A stretch of DNA of 57,575 nucleotides, taken from assembly GCF_003403035.1 (NCBI RefSeq), contig NZ_QURN01000019.1, forward strand, positions 1 to 57,575. The letters are read 5' to 3'. Position numbers and translations under genes: made by a program. Within the stretch, counting starts at the first letter, position 1, and the number at the start of each line of letters is the position of its first letter. Below the pieces are notes generated by a model, which had not been told where the DNA came from, did no database searches, and saw only the letters and a program-made list of their open reading frames with translations. Origin of the DNA: Mesorhizobium denitrificans (GTDB lineage: Bacteria; Pseudomonadota; Alphaproteobacteria; Rhizobiales; Rhizobiaceae). Below, one piece after another: positions 1-7,135 of the stretch.

Positions 1-86
1 AGCAACAGTGGGGCAGGGCTTGACTTTTATATATAAACACACCGGTGTGTTTATATATAAAAGTCAAGCCCTGCCCCACTGTTGCT
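1..86. repeat. 86-bp perfect palindrome: candidate hairpin telomere / resolvase target
   Basis: Bases 1-43 are exactly reverse-complementary to 44-86, with no mismatch and no spacer; the axis is ACC|GGT. Each arm carries its own small palindrome TTATATATAA (27-36 and 51-60) next to ACACACC/GGTGTGT. A perfect palindrome of this size is what a protelomerase substrate looks like before cleavage, or what a hairpin end looks like when read through. The linked resolvase gene (2429-3928) supports that reading. The window starts exactly at the palindrome edge, so I cannot see whether symmetry continues outward, as read-through of a hairpin would give. Alternatives: a very strong terminator or an assembly fold-back. 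Confidence 0.8.
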
Positions 87-368
87 GATTTACCACACTC
101 ATTTTTATTCTACTGTCAAGCTATTTTTTATTATTCTCACTATTTTTTTATTTAAATATAGTTCTGTGCCTCATTTTTATACTTTGCTTTTATTATAGTA
201 TTACTTCGGCGCTCCGTGCTTGGTTTCTTAGCGCCCTTATCACTTTTTATTGCATATTTTTTACAAAATTCCTTCTCTTGTTTTTATTTTAATGTTGACT
301 GCTGCGCTCATCCCGTGTACTTTTATAAATACAATTCTCCGTTTCGCAAAAAAAGGTGCCCCCTCAAA
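87..368. other. AT-rich subtelomeric non-coding region
   Basis: This 282-base stretch is far richer in A and T than the rest of the window. It is filled with variants of YTTTTATW. Two copies of a longer motif lie here: TTTGCTTTTATTATAGTAT at 183-201 and TTGTTTTTATTTTAATG at 278-294. A third copy is at 2062-2086. I see no convincing gene. Promoters for the gene at 369 must lie here, but no canonical -35/-10 pair stands out. Confidence 0.6.
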
Positions 369-587
369 ATGACCGTCCGATCCGCATGGAGCATGTCTTG
401 CCCTCACTGCCATTCCGACAGCTCCCTCGATGTCGCCGCGACTATATGGGTCCGGCTCTTCCCCGATGGCACCGACGCTGACGAAGCTCAGCACCCCGGC
501 CATGAGTGGGATTCCAATAGCTCTTGTAAGTGCGCCGCCTGCGGCTGGTCCGGCTCCGTCGCTGACGCTCAGCGCGCTTGCCAATAA
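369..587 (+). CDS. Small zinc-ribbon-like protein (72 aa), unknown function
   Basis: The product has a CPHC knuckle at residues 10-13 and a CKCAACG knuckle near residues 56-62, spaced as in a minimal zinc ribbon. Between them is an acidic stretch rich in D, E and H. The start is the first ATG after the AT-rich zone; a longer reading from 216 would begin in low-complexity subtelomeric DNA and is unlikely. It is the gene nearest the telomere. The next gene follows after 13 bases behind an AAAGGAG ribosome site, so the two are probably co-transcribed. Zinc binding is inferred from the cysteines only. Confidence 0.6.
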   Translation: MTVRSAWSMSCPHCHSDSSLDVAATIWVRLFPDGTDADEAQHPGHEWDSNSSCKCAACGWSGSVADAQRACQ

Positions 588-600
588 AGGAGACCGGACG

Positions 601-885
601 ATGAGCTACGTTGTTGCATTCTATGAGATCGACCGAGCCTATGGCGGCCCCGAAGAGGGCGGCTGGTGGTACGACTGCGGCCAGCTCGTCCGAGTTGCGT
701 GGGTCTGTAAGTCGGAAGACCGGGCCTATCAGAAGGCCCGCCGCGCCAATGCGCTTCTCGATCACCTGCAACGCTCACTGCGGCCTGTCAGCTCCGTCGC
801 TTATGCTGGCGGGCGCTATGCCGCCATCGTTCACCAAGGCACTGCGCCACGCGCCTACCCGGAGACGCGGCCTCATTACGAGTGA
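601..885 (+). CDS. Hypothetical protein (94 aa)
   Basis: Starts MSYVVAFYEIDRAYGG behind AAAGGAGACC, a good ribosome site with normal spacing. The body is rich in Trp, Tyr and Ala (GGWWYDCGQLV), and the C-terminus is basic and helical (KARRANALLDHL). No signal peptide or membrane segment is visible. It sits second in a run of small same-strand genes (369-2041) with short gaps. I do not recognise the family. Confidence 0.6.
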   Translation: MSYVVAFYEIDRAYGGPEEGGWWYDCGQLVRVAWVCKSEDRAYQKARRANALLDHLQRSLRPVSSVAYAGGRYAAIVHQGTAPRAYPETRPHYE

Positions 886-918
886 GGCCGCTCTGAACGC
901 TTGTAGGAGCACATAATC

Positions 919-1188
919 ATGACGAACGAACCTAAACTCTCAGCCCGCGCACGGCAGGCTCTCGAAATTCTGTCAAATGGCGGACAAATCCAGCATCGTT
1001 TGGAGCGCAATAGCTACACAGGTCGCGAGCAGTTTGCGACAAGATTTTGCACATCTTCTCGCTGGAACAGCGCCGTGAAAGGACTTGGCTTTGCCACTCG
1101 CGTTGAACTGGAAAACGCCGGCTTTCGTTTCAAGCCCGATCATCGCAGCTCAGTCTGCACAACCTATACCCTCGACCACAACACTTGA
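919..1188 (+). CDS. Hypothetical basic protein (89 aa)
   Basis: Follows a GTAGGAGC ribosome site. It is basic, with N-terminal helix LSARARQALEILSNGGQ and a later RWNSAVKGLGFATRVELENAGF segment, which together resemble a small winged-helix or nucleic-acid-binding fold. That is an impression from pattern only. It belongs to the subtelomeric run of small genes and has no recognised family. Confidence 0.55.
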   Translation: MTNEPKLSARARQALEILSNGGQIQHRLERNSYTGREQFATRFCTSSRWNSAVKGLGFATRVELENAGFRFKPDHRSSVCTTYTLDHNT

Positions 1189-1204
1189 TGAAATGGAGGC
1201 CTCC

Positions 1205-1429
1205 ATGTCGGCAACCGAAATCCGCAAAACCCTCGACGCGCTCAGAAGCGCGCCGGCCGATCAACTGCCCGTCCTCGTCAAGGCAAACGACCAGATTCGT
1301 ATGCTAGGGCATGCTGGCGATCATATTCAGGCTCAGGCTCTTGCTCACGCGGCGAGGATCGCCCACGGGCGCACCAGCCTCGCCCATCTCACAGGCGACG
1401 AGCGCCGTTTCTATCTCGTGAGGCCCTGA
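1205..1429 (+). CDS. Hypothetical helical protein (74 aa)
   Basis: The start at 1205 is preferred over an in-frame ATG at 1193 because GGAGG lies just upstream of 1205. The product is almost entirely helical with many Ala, His and Arg residues (QAQALAHAARIAHGRTSLAHL). It ends three bases before the next gene, so the two are likely translated together. Function unknown. Confidence 0.55.
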   Translation: MSATEIRKTLDALRSAPADQLPVLVKANDQIRMLGHAGDHIQAQALAHAARIAHGRTSLAHLTGDERRFYLVRP

Positions 1430-1432
1430 TCC

Positions 1433-2041
1433 ATGAAGCAGCAGAACGCTTTCCCGCTCCCCGACAGAATGAAACATCTGCCCCGCGATCCGCGCGGTTT
1501 CCCTATTCCGGTGATCGTCACACGCGACAAGTCTGGTCGCCCGCATTTCACGATGAACGACGAGGCGATGCGCCAGCGGATCATCCGCGAGGATCGTTGC
1601 GCTATCTGCGGCTCGAAGCTGTTGCGCGGGCGCTGGTCGGTGGGCGGCCCGTTGAGCGCGCTCCATCCATATGGCCGATATAACGACACTCCGCTCCACT
1701 ACGAATGCGCGAGCTACGCATTGCGGGTTTGTCCCTATCTGGCAATGCCCTCCTACTCCAAAAGGCTCGACACCAAGACAGCCGTCAATGCCGAGTTCAA
1801 CGGCACTCTCATTGCAATCGATCCAACCATTCTCGATGCTCGCCCGGAGCTGTTCGTCGCTGTCATGCACATCGGCCAGACTTACTCGCCCGGTCCTGTT
1901 GGCCTCGGATATGTGATCCCCAAACGCCCCTATCGCCAAATCGAATACTGGCAACAGGGTGAACGGCTTGATCCCGTCGCCGGCAAAGCTATCGCTGATC
2001 GCATTCTTGCGGATTTCCTTCGAGAGAATCCCCTGCCATAA
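1433..2041 (+). CDS. Conserved-type hypothetical protein with a Cys/His cluster (202 aa)
   Basis: Residues 54-60 read RCAICGS and about 35 residues later comes HYECASYALRVCPYLA, giving a CxxC plus HxxC pattern typical of a small zinc site (an HNH-like or treble-clef knuckle is possible). The C-terminal half contains aromatic-rich segments with no membrane character. It closes the first subtelomeric run; an AT-rich gap of 77 bases follows. The cysteine pattern is seen; zinc binding is inferred; the role is unknown. Confidence 0.6.
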   Translation: MKQQNAFPLPDRMKHLPRDPRGFPIPVIVTRDKSGRPHFTMNDEAMRQRIIREDRCAICGSKLLRGRWSVGGPLSALHPYGRYNDTPLHYECASYALRVCPYLAMPSYSKRLDTKTAVNAEFNGTLIAIDPTILDARPELFVAVMHIGQTYSPGPVGLGYVIPKRPYRQIEYWQQGERLDPVAGKAIADRILADFLRENPLP

Positions 2042-2118
2042 TTTTTATAAAGGCATTTGCGTTTGTTTTTATTTTAGTATAGAGTGTTTTTATTAATTCA
2101 GGCTTCCGAGGTGTTCTT
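2042..2118 (+). promoter_or_regulatory. AT-rich promoter-like gap before the resolvase operon
   Basis: This 77-base gap repeats the subtelomeric motif (TTTGTTTTTATTTTAGTATAGAG at 2062-2084), matching 20 of 25 bases with 277-301. Its position directly ahead of the two-gene resolvase unit suggests it carries the promoter, with TATAGA as a possible -10. The -35 is not clear. Confidence 0.4.
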
Positions 2119-2391
2119 ATGATTCGCGATATCAGTCAGGAAATCGAGCAGCATCTTGAAGCCCGTCTCTCGCGCCGGATGAAGGCCGAGGAACGGCATC
2201 TTACCCGGCTGGAACGGCGAGAAGCCGAGGCCGAAAAGCTGATCGGCGAACTATGCCGCAACGGCCAGACCATCCATTACATCAACGTGCGGAACGTCAA
2301 AGGCGAATTTACCGGAAAAACCCGTGAGTTTCCCGGCCCGCTGGGCTTCGGTGAAGCCGTTCACTTCCTGATCCGCAACAACTACGTCTGA
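2119..2391 (+). CDS. Coiled-coil hypothetical protein upstream of the resolvase (90 aa)
   Basis: The N-terminal two-thirds is a charged helix (EIEQHLEARLSRRMKAEERHLTRLERREAEAEKLIGEL) that should form a coiled coil. The last 35 residues look like a small beta unit ending in FGEAVHFLIRNNYV. It begins behind GAGGTG and precedes the telomere resolvase by 37 bases in the same orientation, so they are probably one transcript. A role as partner or regulator of the resolvase is only a guess from position. Confidence 0.6.
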   Translation: MIRDISQEIEQHLEARLSRRMKAEERHLTRLERREAEAEKLIGELCRNGQTIHYINVRNVKGEFTGKTREFPGPLGFGEAVHFLIRNNYV

Positions 2392-2428
2392 CGCCACCCA
2401 CTGGCGCAGGCCTCGAAAGGACGCCGCC

Positions 2429-3928
2429 ATGAGCAATGAAGCCGCCACCGAAAGCGCTACTGCCCCAAAGCGGATGGGCCGGCCCTCTGTCGTGGCCGAT
2501 GCCATCCCGCTGTTCGTTGAAGCCGTTCGAGCCGTCGAAGAGGGATATGAAGAACTGTGGAGGAAGGAATGGGACGAGCGGATTGCCGGCAAAGCGATCT
2601 CGACTCGTGCCGCCTATGTCTCAAAATACAGGACCGCGATCAAAGACGCACTCGGTAGCCTGCATCCCTCGCTATTGCACATCAAGATTCTGGATCGCAC
2701 AGAGAGCGAAGAACAGCGCCGAACCTACACGTCCCGCTCAAATGCTGGCCGGCCCGGCACGCGCCGGGAGGCCATCGAAACCTTCGTTCGTCATGCGAAG
2801 CTGTTGAACGATGCCCGGCACTCGGCCGTCAAAAGCGGCGGGAAAACCGAACGGCAAGCTGATGCGATCTACAAGCGCGCGATCTCGAAGCTTTGGGACG
2901 CTGAGATTGGAGAGTGGCGCGGGAACATCGAACCGAGCACGATCCTCTCCACCACGACCCGCTATCGAAATGCGCTGCGTGAAGCCTCCATCGCGGATGA
3001 CCTCACACTTTCGCTGATCACCGCGCCGGAAGACGTGCAGAAGGCCGTCACGACAGCCTATCGCGAATCCGTGATCGAGCAGCACAACGAGCTGATCGCC
3101 GTTCCGCACTGGTTCGAGCTGGTGGAGGCTGCAAAGGCGGCCCTGCCGAAGACAGACGCGAGCTGGTCCACGCTCCAGCAGGAGGCGCAGAAAGTCGCCG
3201 AGGCCGCCACGCGGGCCGATCTTGTCCGATATGGCGCTGCACTTGGACTTCTCACCGGACGACGCCCCTATGAGATTTTCTGCCAAGGCTCCGTCGCCCC
3301 TGCACCCCTCGTCTTGGAAGGTGTTGCCGGGCGCGGCTACGAGAGCTGGCGGGTGATCTTCTCGGGGCAGGCCAAGACACGAGGCCGCGATGGAACGCAG
3401 TTCGATCAGCCTTTCCCGATCTCGACCCTGACACATGCGAAGGACATCGTGTTCGCTTGGACCGTTCTTCGGCTGAGTGCAGAGGGGCAGGTTTGGCGCA
3501 AGATGACCAATCAGGAGTTCGCGAGCGATCTCCTGCGCGTGCCGAACCCAAATGCCATCTATCCTGCTATCCGAGAGGAACTGTTCGGCCAGTTCTGGCC
3601 GAAGCCTTCTCTAAACGACAGCAAAAACGCCATGGAAGGAAAACGGCTTACCGCCAATAATGTGCGCTCGCTCTATGCTGAGATAGCAGACAATTTCTTC
3701 CGCCCGAAATCCAAATCGAAGGCGGCCTTCATCGCGGATGTCCTCGGGCACACGGAAAAAGACATCGAGACGGCATCCGCTTACATGAAATACTACCTGC
3801 CCGACCAGAAGTCGGCAGGCCCCGGCAAACGGGTGAAAGGCCGTCTCTCTCACAAGATCGCCGAGCAGCTCGACGCGAAGGGCCTGCCTCATGAGCGGCC
3901 TGATCACGAGATCGCCGAAGAGGCGTGA
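2429..3928 (+). CDS. tel: Telomere resolvase (protelomerase), 499 aa
   Basis: Protelomerases cut a palindromic telomere on both strands and rejoin each end as a hairpin, using tyrosine-recombinase chemistry. Here the catalytic half shows ALGLLTGRRPYEI (Arg278 the likely first catalytic arginine), FSGQAKTR (Lys316), NNVRSLYAEI (Arg413), then LGHTEKDIETASAYMKYY (His441, nucleophile probably Tyr452, with Tyr455/456 as alternatives). The TGRR block followed by an IxFQG/IFCQG-like strand is the feature that points to telomere resolvases rather than ordinary integrases. The His-to-Tyr gap (11) is wider than the usual 9. The 200-residue N-terminal part is helical and basic, as in known family members, and the length fits between TelA and TelN. 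Start ATG follows GAAAGG. It lies 2.3 kb from the 86-bp palindrome, its likely substrate. An ordinary tyrosine integrase is the alternative. Confidence 0.82.
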   Translation: MSNEAATESATAPKRMGRPSVVADAIPLFVEAVRAVEEGYEELWRKEWDERIAGKAISTRAAYVSKYRTAIKDALGSLHPSLLHIKILDRTESEEQRRTYTSRSNAGRPGTRREAIETFVRHAKLLNDARHSAVKSGGKTERQADAIYKRAISKLWDAEIGEWRGNIEPSTILSTTTRYRNALREASIADDLTLSLITAPEDVQKAVTTAYRESVIEQHNELIAVPHWFELVEAAKAALPKTDASWSTLQQEAQKVAEAATRADLVRYGAALGLLTGRRPYEIFCQGSVAPAPLVLEGVAGRGYESWRVIFSGQAKTRGRDGTQFDQPFPISTLTHAKDIVFAWTVLRLSAEGQVWRKMTNQEFASDLLRVPNPNAIYPAIREELFGQFWPKPSLNDSKNAMEGKRLTANNVRSLYAEIADNFFRPKSKSKAAFIADVLGHTEKDIETASAYMKYYLPDQKSAGPGKRVKGRLSHKIAEQLDAKGLPHERPDHEIAEEA

Positions 3929-4412
3929 TCCGGTGTCTTTCCATGGCTTTTATAGCCGCCCTCTCTTTGTAAGCAGGCCGCTTCTCGATCATGATGGTCT
4001 TGATGCGTGGGTAAAGGCAAACGGCTTTCTGGAGCCTCTTCCGGCGCGCACTTTTCATGTGACCGTCGCTCTCAGCCGGATACCAATCCGGCAAGAGCTT
4101 CCAGAGCGCGATTCCAACGATCTTATCGTCATAGCAGGGCAGCGACGACGCGTCGTCTGCTTTGGCGGTGTTTTTGCCTTAACTTTCGGGTGCGCGGCGC
4201 TCAATCGCCGCCATGCAGAATTTCGCCGGGTTGGGGCGAGCTGGGATCATCCAAGTTACCAGCCCCATATCTCTTTTGCCATTGATGACGGCCGAGACTT
4301 GTCCAGCCTCACACCGTATCGCGGCCGCCTCCATTTTGGGCCTGAATCTTACAAAGAACCGTTTGCTGATAACGTTTCTCTTGCTACGCAAAGAAAATTT
4401 ATGTACAAATAG
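3891..4412 (+). CDS. Acb1-like two-histidine (2H) phosphoesterase, candidate anti-CBASS protein
   Basis: The 173-residue product has two HxT/S motifs, FHVTVALS (His56, Thr58) and YQPHISFAI (His126, Ser128), the catalytic pairs of 2H phosphoesterases. The surroundings (YSRPLFVSRPLLDHDGLDAWVKANGF near the start and AALNRRHAEFRRVGASWDHPSYQPH before the second motif) have the pattern of phage Acb1-type domains. Acb1 hydrolyses the cyclic nucleotides that CBASS immunity uses as alarm signals. The gene overlaps the resolvase end by 38 bases if ATG 3891 is used; GTG 3933, behind GAAGAGG, is a credible alternative that keeps the whole domain. Serine instead of threonine in the second motif is allowed in the superfamily. 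Activity and substrate are inferred. Confidence 0.72.
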   Translation: MSGLITRSPKRRDPVSFHGFYSRPLFVSRPLLDHDGLDAWVKANGFLEPLPARTFHVTVALSRIPIRQELPERDSNDLIVIAGQRRRVVCFGGVFALTFGCAALNRRHAEFRRVGASWDHPSYQPHISFAIDDGRDLSSLTPYRGRLHFGPESYKEPFADNVSLATQRKFMYK

Positions 4413-4515
4413 CTCATTCGATTGTGTCCTAGGCACGTTAGATCGATAGGGAGATCGGCCCTACACGACCCTTCTAGGGTGGAAATTGCCTCTGGCACGG
4501 TAAATCCGATCACTT

Positions 4516-4545
4516 AAACGCTCCGCTTTGCGGGGCGTTTTATTT
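4516..4545. terminator. Hairpin terminator between convergent genes
   Basis: AACGCTCCGC-TTT-GCGGGGCGTT followed by TTATTTT forms a compact GC stem with a T-rich tail on the + strand. It sits between the convergent genes ending at 4412 (+) and 4540 (-). Confidence 0.75.
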
Positions 4546-4791
4546 TGAACTGACCTCCCGTTCCTCCAACGCATCCGACAGCCGCGCTCGATCATACGCG
4601 CCCCACAGATAGATCGGCCCGACGCCAAACGACATGACCGCTAGCCCTGCCAGCGCTCCCGCTAGCCCGCCTGATTTTGCCCCAGCGAGCACTCCGAAGC
4701 CGATCAGCCACAGCAAACAATAGGTGCCGGGATGATTGCCTACATGTGGCAGAGTCCTCGTCCCTCGCAGCATGTCTCGTATTATCCGCAT
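4540..4791 (-). CDS. Small two-helix membrane protein (83 aa)
   Basis: Residues about 24-54 are strongly hydrophobic (YCLLWLIGFGVLAGAKSGGLAGALAGLAVMSFGVGPIYLWG), enough for two short membrane helices with a glycine/alanine-rich turn. Both ends are charged. It follows the gene at 4808-5038 on the same strand after 16 bases and is probably co-transcribed with it, divergent from the promoter at 5071. No family recognised. Confidence 0.55.
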   Translation of the reverse strand: MRIIRDMLRGTRTLPHVGNHPGTYCLLWLIGFGVLAGAKSGGLAGALAGLAVMSFGVGPIYLWGAYDRARLSDALEEREVSSK

Positions 4792-4807
4792 AACCCCAAG
4801 GCCTTTC

Positions 4808-5038
4808 CTAAATGCCGAACGGCGCGCGCAAATCTGTACCCGGATCGTGCGCCTTTTCTTGCCGCTCCTTCGCCCGCGCCAGCGTCGTCTCGCCGTGGTT
4901 GGCTATAGCCTGCGCCAGCTCTGTCGAAGCGTTATCGTGCTCATAGGAGCGCAGGGCGTGAACGGCCGCCTCTAGCGCCTTTTCCAGCCCGGCAATCGTT
5001 TCATCCTTGTAGGCGATCAAATCAGATGTCGCACTCAT
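4808..5038 (-). CDS. Hypothetical helical protein (76 aa)
   Basis: A predicted helical, charged protein (DETIAGLEKALEAAVHALRSYEHDNASTELAQAIANHGETTLARAKERQEKA) without membrane segments. It starts 32 bases from the + strand promoter core at 5071, so the two units diverge from one control region. Function unknown. Confidence 0.5.
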   Translation of the reverse strand: MSATSDLIAYKDETIAGLEKALEAAVHALRSYEHDNASTELAQAIANHGETTLARAKERQEKAHDPGTDLRAPFGI

Positions 5039-5070
5039 AATCCCATGTCCTTCACTGCAAAAGCCAAAAT

Positions 5071-5115
5071 GCCATAACTTTTGTGTTTGACACTTTCGCC
5101 GATATTGTGCGATAA
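5071..5115 (+). promoter_or_regulatory. Repeated promoter, copy 1 (drives 5160-8370)
   Basis: The upstream core GCCATAACTTTTGTGT runs straight into a consensus -35 TTGACA (5087-5092). The -10-like CGATAA lies 17 bases downstream (5110-5115). The 16 bases before the -35 are conserved in five further promoters of this window, so they are likely an operator or an activator site rather than chance. Confidence 0.75.
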
Positions 5116-5159
5116 GTCAATTCAGGTTGATTTCCGGTTGCGATCCGCAGGAGACCAGT

Positions 5160-5354
5160 ATGGCAAAGCAGAAGAAGCAGTACACGGTTGTCGAAAACGC
5201 TGGCTATGAACGTGAATGCGATGTGCGGTCCTTCGGCAGCTTTTCGGACGCGATCAAGTGGCGCGATAGCTACTATCTCGATGATGAGGTCGAGAGCCTG
5301 CATGTCCAGATCGCCGCCGATCTTCCCGATGGCTCGCGCACCTACGAATACTGA
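5160..5354 (+). CDS. Hypothetical protein (64 aa)
   Basis: First gene of the unit behind promoter copy 1; ribosome site AGGAGACC. Sequence begins MAKQKKQYTVVENAGYERECDV and contains an acidic middle (YYLDDEVESLHVQI). No recognised domain. Confidence 0.55.
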   Translation: MAKQKKQYTVVENAGYERECDVRSFGSFSDAIKWRDSYYLDDEVESLHVQIAADLPDGSRTYEY

Positions 5355-5383
5355 AATCCAGAGAATGCTTGGAGGCCGACAAC

Positions 5384-5584
5384 ATGACCGAAAAAGAACT
5401 GCTCGAATGGCTCGGCAAAGAAGACAGCTCTGCATATGGGGAGTGCCATGGCGAACAGCTCGACGCCCTGATCGCGAAGGGCTGGGCCGAAGTCGGCCCC
5501 ACGCCTTCCGGTCGATCTCGAATGTACGCCCGTGTCTGGCTTACCGAAGCCGGCTTAGCCGCACTCGAAACTAACGCCGGATGA
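5384..5584 (+). CDS. Hypothetical protein (66 aa), winged-helix-like
   Basis: ATG 5384 is chosen because GGAGG lies 8 bases upstream. Residues GEQLDALIAKGWAEVGPTPSGRSRMYARVWLTEAGLAAL have the shape of a short winged-helix C-terminal half (recognition helix, then a two-stranded wing and a final helix). DNA binding is a guess. Its stop overlaps the next start (ATGATGA), indicating coupled translation. Confidence 0.55.
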   Translation: MTEKELLEWLGKEDSSAYGECHGEQLDALIAKGWAEVGPTPSGRSRMYARVWLTEAGLAALETNAG

Positions 5585-5841
5585 TGACGATGCAGCAATA
5601 TGAATTTCATGCCTACAGCGGTGCCGGCGACGGCTCGATTTCGAGTTCGCCTGACATCACCTACGCTCGGCTCTCCAGTGACAGTGCTGCCCGTGCCAAA
5701 GCCGGGCGGCTGGCACGCCGTATCGACGGTCCCGTCGATATCGCCATCGCCGGGGCAGCGGACTGGAATGACCGGTACGTCACCACCGCAAGCCCAAGTG
5801 AATACCACTCGACCGGCTATCGGTTTGAACGACTGGCCTGA
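5581..5841 (+). CDS. Hypothetical protein (86 aa)
   Basis: Translationally coupled to the previous gene through an overlap at 5581-5584; ATGs at 5581, 5584 and 5590 are all possible starts. The product has repeated Ala/Ser segments (ARLSSDSAARAKAGRLARRIDGPVDIAIAGAADWNDRY). It resembles a surface-type alpha/beta unit but no family is recognised. Confidence 0.5.
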   Translation: MMTMQQYEFHAYSGAGDGSISSSPDITYARLSSDSAARAKAGRLARRIDGPVDIAIAGAADWNDRYVTTASPSEYHSTGYRFERLA

Positions 5842-5867
5842 TCCCAATAGCCACCCGGAGGATACCT

Positions 5868-6206
5868 ATGAACCAGCGTATTACCGAAGATGAAATGCGG
5901 TCCCGCTTTGAGCGCGGTTCGCACTCCTACAAGGGCTATGAAATCAAGGCAAAGCGCGACTATGCGGACGTGCTGGCCTATGATCGCGGCTTCTATCTTC
6001 GCGATGGATTTGTTGTCACCAAGGGCATTGTGAACGTGATGCCCGGCGCGGTGTGGTTCAACAATTTAGATGCCGCCCGCAATGCAATCGACATACTGGA
6101 CGCCGTAGGCGAAGCCGACTTCTGGCCTGCTTACGAGCGGGTGAAGACGGCAATGGAAGATGCCCGACAGCAGGCCCTCGCCTCTCTTACCAACAGTTGC
6201 CATTGA
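5868..6206 (+). CDS. Hypothetical protein (112 aa)
   Basis: Starts behind CCCGGAGG. The middle YKGYEIKAKRDYADVLAYDRGFYLRDGFVVTKG reads as alternating beta strands, followed by a helical end (AARNAIDILDAVGEADFWPAYERVKTAMEDARQQAL). It is part of the promoter-copy-1 operon. Unknown role. Confidence 0.55.
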   Translation: MNQRITEDEMRSRFERGSHSYKGYEIKAKRDYADVLAYDRGFYLRDGFVVTKGIVNVMPGAVWFNNLDAARNAIDILDAVGEADFWPAYERVKTAMEDARQQALASLTNSCH

Positions 6207-6224
6207 TACTTGGAGGATCAGAGC

Positions 6225-6509
6225 ATGCCTGCTTCCGTGACCGTCGCCAAGATCATCGCCGAGGCGCTGGCCGTTCCTACGCGGAATGACAAGGCCCTTT
6301 TCAGCGCAGTGCGCGCCCTTGGCCTTACGATCAGCAAGCGGGATGGCGAGTATCGCATCTCTCGCCCGAACCTGTCGCGCGAGCGCGCCGAGGCAATCGC
6401 CTACTACACCGATGACAGGGATGATGCGTGGGGCACCGCCGAAGAAATCGCACGGGATGCCGGCACGCTTGATGGCGTAGGGCCTACGCCGAGAACCAAC
6501 GCTAGTTGA
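6225..6509 (+). CDS. Hypothetical protein (94 aa)
   Basis: ATG 6225 is preferred because TTGGAGG precedes it. The product is helical with a basic core (VRALGLTISKRDGEYRISRPNLSRERAEAIAYYTDDRDDAWGTAEEIARDAG), compatible with a small DNA-binding protein. No family recognised. Confidence 0.5.
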   Translation: MPASVTVAKIIAEALAVPTRNDKALFSAVRALGLTISKRDGEYRISRPNLSRERAEAIAYYTDDRDDAWGTAEEIARDAGTLDGVGPTPRTNAS

Positions 6510-6517
6510 GGCCGCCT

Positions 6518-6895
6518 ATGTCTCGTTGCCAAGTCTGCGGTCGCCGCACTCCCCTAAGCAAGAAAGAATTGATCGCTCACCACCACGTTCGCGGCGATCT
6601 CTGCGCAGGTGCGGGCTTCCCACCGATAGAGGTATCCGACGCGCGCCTTGCCGAGGTCGCTGAGTGCGCCCGGCAGGAAGCCTCCCGCATTTCCGATAAG
6701 CTTTTGTCGCTCTACGAGCGTCGGGCAAACCGGATTGATCCAGCCCTCGTCACCAGCGCGGCCGCAACGGCGACACACGCCGACAAGCTGGCTCGGCGGT
6801 TGGAACGACATCGCGCTTGGCCGATGCGATTTGCCCGCCAGATGCAATCCCAAGGCTGGGGCGATCCACCGCCAGCATACCTCCTGTCCAATTAA
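6518..6895 (+). CDS. Small zinc-finger-like protein (125 aa)
   Basis: The N-terminus has RCQVCGRR (CxxC) followed by HHHVRGDLC about 20 residues later, a plausible zinc knuckle. The remainder is a helical, arginine-rich tail (YERRANRIDPALVTSAAATATHADKLARRLERHRAWPMRFARQM). ATG 6518 is used; a start at 6506 would overlap the previous stop. Metal binding and any nucleic-acid role are inferred from residues only. Confidence 0.5.
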   Translation: MSRCQVCGRRTPLSKKELIAHHHVRGDLCAGAGFPPIEVSDARLAEVAECARQEASRISDKLLSLYERRANRIDPALVTSAAATATHADKLARRLERHRAWPMRFARQMQSQGWGDPPPAYLLSN

Positions 6896-6910
6896 TACCG
6901 GAGACATTCG

Positions 6911-7114
6911 ATGCTCATCGAAGAGATCACCCCGAAGAAAACTTACATCGGAGGAAAGAACGACGAACGTCGAACCGTTGTAAGCTGGGGTTCATCAGAA
7001 ACTTATGTCGTTTGGGGTCGAACTTCCGAACGTCTTCCACTCGGCGGCTTCGTCAACACCCGCTGCACGAGCCGCGCCAGTTTTGCCAAATGGGCGAAGG
7101 CAGAGTCGAATTAA
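6911..7114 (+). CDS. Hypothetical protein (67 aa)
   Basis: Behind ACCGGAGAC. Predicted mostly beta (KTYIGGKNDERRTVVSWGSSETYVVWGRTSERLPLGGFVN), with a basic end. It sits in the same operon and ends 21 bases before a small lipoprotein gene. No family recognised. Confidence 0.5.
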   Translation: MLIEEITPKKTYIGGKNDERRTVVSWGSSETYVVWGRTSERLPLGGFVNTRCTSRASFAKWAKAESN

Positions 7115-7135
7115 CCCCGGAGGCCCGATAGACCC

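Noticed and set aside
216-368. In-frame upstream extension of the 369-587 gene (starting MLGFLAPLSLFIAYFLQ)
   Set aside because: It runs through AT-rich subtelomeric DNA, has no ribosome site, and its hydrophobic character reflects T-rich codons.
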